DNA of 64,000 bases from positions 62,001 through 126,000 of the forward strand of contig NZ_CP058990.1 of NCBI RefSeq assembly GCF_019021925.1, written 5' to 3'. Below the pieces are notes generated by a model. The model was not told the origin of the DNA. It searched no databases and saw only the letters and a program-made list of their open reading frames with translations. Shown here piece after piece: positions 61,296 through 64,000 of the stretch. Every line of letters begins with the position of its first letter. The first letter of the stretch is position 1. Source of the stretch: Cellulophaga sp. HaHaR_3_176. GTDB taxonomy: Bacteria; Bacteroidota; Bacteroidia; Flavobacteriales; Flavobacteriaceae. Position numbers and translations under genes: made by a program.

Positions 61296-62437
61296 TTACT
61301 ACAGCAGATAGATTGAATTCGGTTGAAGAATACTACTTTTCAAAAAAATTAAGGGAAGTTAGAGGCTTAATGGCAGAAGGTAGGCCGATTATAAATATGG
61401 GAATAGGAAGTCCAGATTTAGATCCGTCTGAGGCTGTTTTAAAAGCAATTTCAGAAGCAGTTGCACATGCAGGTGCACACCAGTATCAAAGTTATCAAGG
61501 TTTGCCAGAGTTGCGTCAAGAAGTTGCGAATTTCTATAAATCTAATTTTAACGTAACTGTAAATCCAGCAAATGAAATATTACCTTTAATGGGTTCTAAA
61601 GAAGGCATTTTACATATTAGTATGGCTTTTTTAAACCCTGGTGATGAAGCTTTGATACCTAACCCTGGATATCCGACATATACATCGGTTACTAATTTGG
61701 TAGGTGCGGTACCAAAGTATTACGATTTACTTGCAGGTAATAACTGGTTTCCAGATTTAGATTTTCTTGAATTACAAGATTTGTCTAAAGTGAAAATAAT
61801 GTGGGTATGTTACCCGCATATGCCAACAGGTGCAGTTGCAACAAAAGAACAGTTTAAAAGTTTAATCGCGTTTGCAAAACGAAACGATATATTACTTGTA
61901 AATGATAACCCTTATAGTTTTGTTTTAAATAACGACCCTAAAAGTATATTAGATGTTGATGGGGCTAAAGATGTTACGTTAGAATTAAACTCATTAAGTA
62001 AAACTTTTAACATGGCAGGCTGGCGTGTAGGTATGGTTTTAGGTAGTGAAGATCATATAAATGCAGTTTTAAAGGTGAAAAGTAATATGGATTCTGGAAT
62101 GTTTTACGGAATTCAAAAAGGTGCTATTGAAGCTTTAAAAAGTGGGCAAGACTGGTTTGATAAATTAAACGAAGTTTATAGCAAGCGTAGAGAGTTAGTT
62201 TATCAATTAGCAGATAAACTTAATTGTGTTTATGATAGAAATAGTGTTGGTATGTTTGTTTGGGCTAAATTACCAGACGGAGTAAAATCAGCAGAAAATT
62301 TTATAGATAACATTTTATATGATAAAAATATATTTATAACACCAGGTACAATATTCGGAAGTAACGGCGAAGGTTATATACGATTTTCACTTTGTGTTAC
62401 AGAAGATAAAATTAAAGAAGCAATAAGTAGGTTTTAA
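61292..62437 (+). CDS. Class I/II aminotransferase of the aromatic operon
   Basis: The 381-residue PLP enzyme has NMGIGSPDLDPSEAVL, the AHQYQSYQGLPELRQEVANFY block, VNDNPYSFV, the Schiff-base Lys in LSLSKTFNMAGWRVGM, and the closing Arg in YIRFSLCVTEDKI. Its ATG overlaps the pheA stop (ATGA). Operon position between prephenate dehydratase and dehydrogenase indicates transamination of phenylpyruvate and 4-hydroxyphenylpyruvate, or of prephenate. The sequence alone would also allow an LL-diaminopimelate or alanine aminotransferase-like role. Confidence 0.9.
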   Translation: MITTADRLNSVEEYYFSKKLREVRGLMAEGRPIINMGIGSPDLDPSEAVLKAISEAVAHAGAHQYQSYQGLPELRQEVANFYKSNFNVTVNPANEILPLMGSKEGILHISMAFLNPGDEALIPNPGYPTYTSVTNLVGAVPKYYDLLAGNNWFPDLDFLELQDLSKVKIMWVCYPHMPTGAVATKEQFKSLIAFAKRNDILLVNDNPYSFVLNNDPKSILDVDGAKDVTLELNSLSKTFNMAGWRVGMVLGSEDHINAVLKVKSNMDSGMFYGIQKGAIEALKSGQDWFDKLNEVYSKRRELVYQLADKLNCVYDRNSVGMFVWAKLPDGVKSAENFIDNILYDKNIFITPGTIFGSNGEGYIRFSLCVTEDKIKEAISRF

Positions 62438-62508
62438 AAATAGAAGTAGAGTAGCAAACGAGTAGGTTATATATTTACTTTTTGTATTCTTTTCTTTAGG
62501 TAATAAAG

Positions 62509-63369
62509 ATGAATGTATTTGTAATAGGTGTTGGGTTAATTGGTGGTTCTATGGCCAAGGATATTAAAAAAGAAAATCCAGAGGCGATTGTATACGGTAT
62601 AGATATTAACGATAATCACTTAGATGAAGCTTTATCTATTGGTGTAATTGATAAAAAAGCAGTTTATAAAGATTTATCAATAGCGGATATAGTAATTGTC
62701 TCAGTGCCCGTAGATATTATGGTTTCAGAACTTCCTAAAGTGTTGGATGTCGTAAATGACGAGGCAGTCGTGTTGGATGCAGGCTCTACAAAAGCTTTAA
62801 TTTGTAATACAGTAGCAAATCATCCTAAGAGAAGAAATTTTTTAGCATGCCACCCAATTGCCGGAACTGAATTTTCAGGGCCAGCAGCAGCAATTAATGA
62901 TTTATATAAAGGGAAGACAAATATTATTTGCGAAGTAGAAAAAACAGCATTCAAATTGCAAGAAAAAGCATTAGCTATTTTTCAACAATTAGGAATGAGA
63001 ATTAGATATATGAATCCAGAGGCGCATGATAAGCATATAGCATACGTTTCACATTTATCACACATTAGTTCTTTTATGTTAGGAAAGACAGTAATAGAGA
63101 AAGAGAAAAATGAACGTGATATTTTTGACATGGCTGGGAGTGGTTTTGAAAGCACAGTACGTTTAGCAAAAAGTTCTCCAGCAATGTGGACACCTATATT
63201 TAAGCAGAATAAAGACAATGTTATAGAGACCCTTGAGGAGTATATACATAATTTAGAAGCCTTTAAAACCATGATTATTGAAGATGATTATGATGGAATC
63301 TATAAAGAAATGAATAGCACAAATAGAATAAAAGAAATATTAAACGGAATACCTCTAAACAAAAAATAG
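62509..63369 (+). CDS. tyrA: Prephenate dehydrogenase
   Basis: The 286-residue protein has the NAD motif FVIGVGLIGGSMAKDI, the VLDAGSTKALI segment, the catalytic His in ACHPIAGTEFSGP and the second conserved His in AYVSHLSHISSFMLG. It oxidatively decarboxylates prephenate to 4-hydroxyphenylpyruvate for tyrosine. No ACT or chorismate mutase domain is fused. Third structural gene of the attenuated operon. Confidence 0.95.
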   Translation: MNVFVIGVGLIGGSMAKDIKKENPEAIVYGIDINDNHLDEALSIGVIDKKAVYKDLSIADIVIVSVPVDIMVSELPKVLDVVNDEAVVLDAGSTKALICNTVANHPKRRNFLACHPIAGTEFSGPAAAINDLYKGKTNIICEVEKTAFKLQEKALAIFQQLGMRIRYMNPEAHDKHIAYVSHLSHISSFMLGKTVIEKEKNERDIFDMAGSGFESTVRLAKSSPAMWTPIFKQNKDNVIETLEEYIHNLEAFKTMIIEDDYDGIYKEMNSTNRIKEILNGIPLNKK

Positions 63370-63379
63370 AATAGCAGAG

Positions 63380-64000
63380 ATGGAAAATTCAAAACAAATG
63401 AGAACATGGTTGGATGATATGAACCTAGATCATCCACTAGTAATAGCAGGGCCATGTAGTGCGGAAACAGAAGAACAAGTATTGAAAATTGCTCATCAAT
63501 TAAAAGATACTGATGTAAACTATTACCGTGCAGGTATTTGGAAACCAAGAACTCGTCCAGGAATGTTTGAGGGTGTAGGCGCTTTAGGCTTAAAATGGTT
63601 ACAGAAAGTTAAAGCTGAAACAGGTATGAAAACCTGTACAGAAGTTGCAAATGCAGCGCATGTAAAATTAGCTTTAGAGCATGATGTTGATTTATTATGG
63701 ATTGGAGCACGTTCTACAGTAAGTCCATTTATCATGCAAGAAATTGCAGATGCTTTAGGCGATACTGACAAGATTGTATTGGTTAAAAACCCAGTAAACC
63801 CCGATTTAGCGCTTTGGCTAGGTGGAATTGAAAGATTAAAGACGGCAGGTGTTAAAAACTTAGGCGCTATTCATAGAGGTTTCTCTACTTACGAAAAAAC
63901 AAAATATAGAAATATTCCAGAATGGCAATTAGCTATTGAATTTCAGAATAGATTTCCAGATTTACCTTTAATTAATGATCCTTCTCATATTACAGGAAAT
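63380..64000 (+). CDS. DAHP synthase, probably fused to chorismate mutase (C-terminus off window)
   Basis: From ATG 63380 the frame runs open to the edge (207 codons). It shows HPLVIAGPCSAETEEQVL, YYRAGIWKPRTRPGMFEGVG, TEVANAAHVKLALEHDVDLLWIGARSTVSP in blocks, and LPLINDPSHITGN. This is the KdsA-like DAHP synthase (AroA type I-beta) domain, which starts the shikimate pathway. In Bacteroidota it is usually followed by a chorismate mutase domain, which would supply prephenate to the two upstream enzymes; that part lies outside the window. Starts 10 bases after tyrA. Confidence 0.93.
   Translation, partial: MENSKQMRTWLDDMNLDHPLVIAGPCSAETEEQVLKIAHQLKDTDVNYYRAGIWKPRTRPGMFEGVGALGLKWLQKVKAETGMKTCTEVANAAHVKLALEHDVDLLWIGARSTVSPFIMQEIADALGDTDKIVLVKNPVNPDLALWLGGIERLKTAGVKNLGAIHRGFSTYEKTKYRNIPEWQLAIEFQNRFPDLPLINDPSHITGN

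Noticed and set aside
63300..63771. Minus-strand frames opposite tyrA and the DAHP synthase gene
   Set aside because: They are antisense to strongly conserved coding sequence; no start signals or family features.
1..64000. CRISPR arrays, IS elements, prophage, tRNA or rRNA genes
   Set aside because: I looked for spaced direct repeats, transposase or integrase motifs, cloverleaf-like or rRNA-like sequence and saw none; short tRNAs could be missed without a covariance search.

Overview
The window is AT-rich chromosomal DNA from a member of the Bacteroidota, almost certainly the family Flavobacteriaceae. The evidence is the gene content: a GLPGLI-family protein paired with an outer-membrane barrel protein, a DUF5686 carboxypeptidase-like protein, a DUF6089 protein, tandem OmpH/Skp genes, split methionine synthase, and a DAHP synthase likely fused to chorismate mutase. 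Promoter -7 boxes of the TAnnTTTG type and the general lack of Shine-Dalgarno sequences agree. I cannot name the genus. I saw no rRNA, tRNA, CRISPR array, insertion sequence or phage. Most of the window is core metabolism, and the unusual material is in regulatory leaders, gene fusions or splits, and one decayed gene.

Layout. 1-2.6 kb (minus strand): a partial SGNH/GDSL lipoprotein, an alpha/beta hydrolase and pdxJ. 2.7-10.9 kb (plus): CBS-domain protein, nadK, DUF6089 protein, uppS, bamA, two ompH/skp genes and murI, an envelope-biogenesis cluster. 10.9-18.4 kb: folA with a 2TM protein, an aminotransferase, a CBM48-like protein, thyA, a NupC transporter, a bifunctional nuclease and etfBA. 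18.6-30.9 kb: pyruvate dehydrogenase E1 beta, the DUF5686 protein, soluble and membrane pyrophosphatases, an App1-like phosphatase, a deoxynucleoside kinase and the GLPGLI/barrel pair.

31-54.6 kb is a sulfur, methionine and one-carbon block. It holds metK behind a SAM-II riboswitch, metY behind a SAM-I riboswitch, a three-domain MetX-like/aspartokinase/homoserine dehydrogenase fusion and a second trans-sulfuration enzyme. After a short accessory gap containing a decayed vgrG, it continues with an Rrf2 regulator and an assimilatory sulfate-reduction operon (DUF2061, cysH, cysD, cysN, sulfite reductase, SUMT, ferredoxin-NADP reductase). It ends with a second SAM-I riboswitch, a two-gene metH, a 67-residue ORF, a Flavo-1-like RNA and metF. 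Together these genes reduce sulfate to sulfide, make homoserine from aspartate, activate and sulfhydrylate it to homocysteine, methylate that to methionine and convert methionine to SAM. SAM feeds back through two different riboswitch classes.

54.6-60.1 kb holds envelope and accessory genes: a PagL-like lipid A deacylase, a DUF2807 lipoprotein, a serine hydrolase, an acidic lipoprotein, and a WYL regulator with a GyrI-like protein. 60.3-64 kb is an aromatic amino-acid operon (prephenate dehydratase, aminotransferase, prephenate dehydrogenase, DAHP synthase). It is preceded by a 23-codon leader ORF with seven Phe codons and a terminator that can form mutually exclusive hairpins, a textbook attenuator layout. 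I consider this the strongest regulatory find. The others are the SAM-II leader with an alternative pairing and a near-identical palindrome upstream of etfBA and the GDSL lipoprotein.
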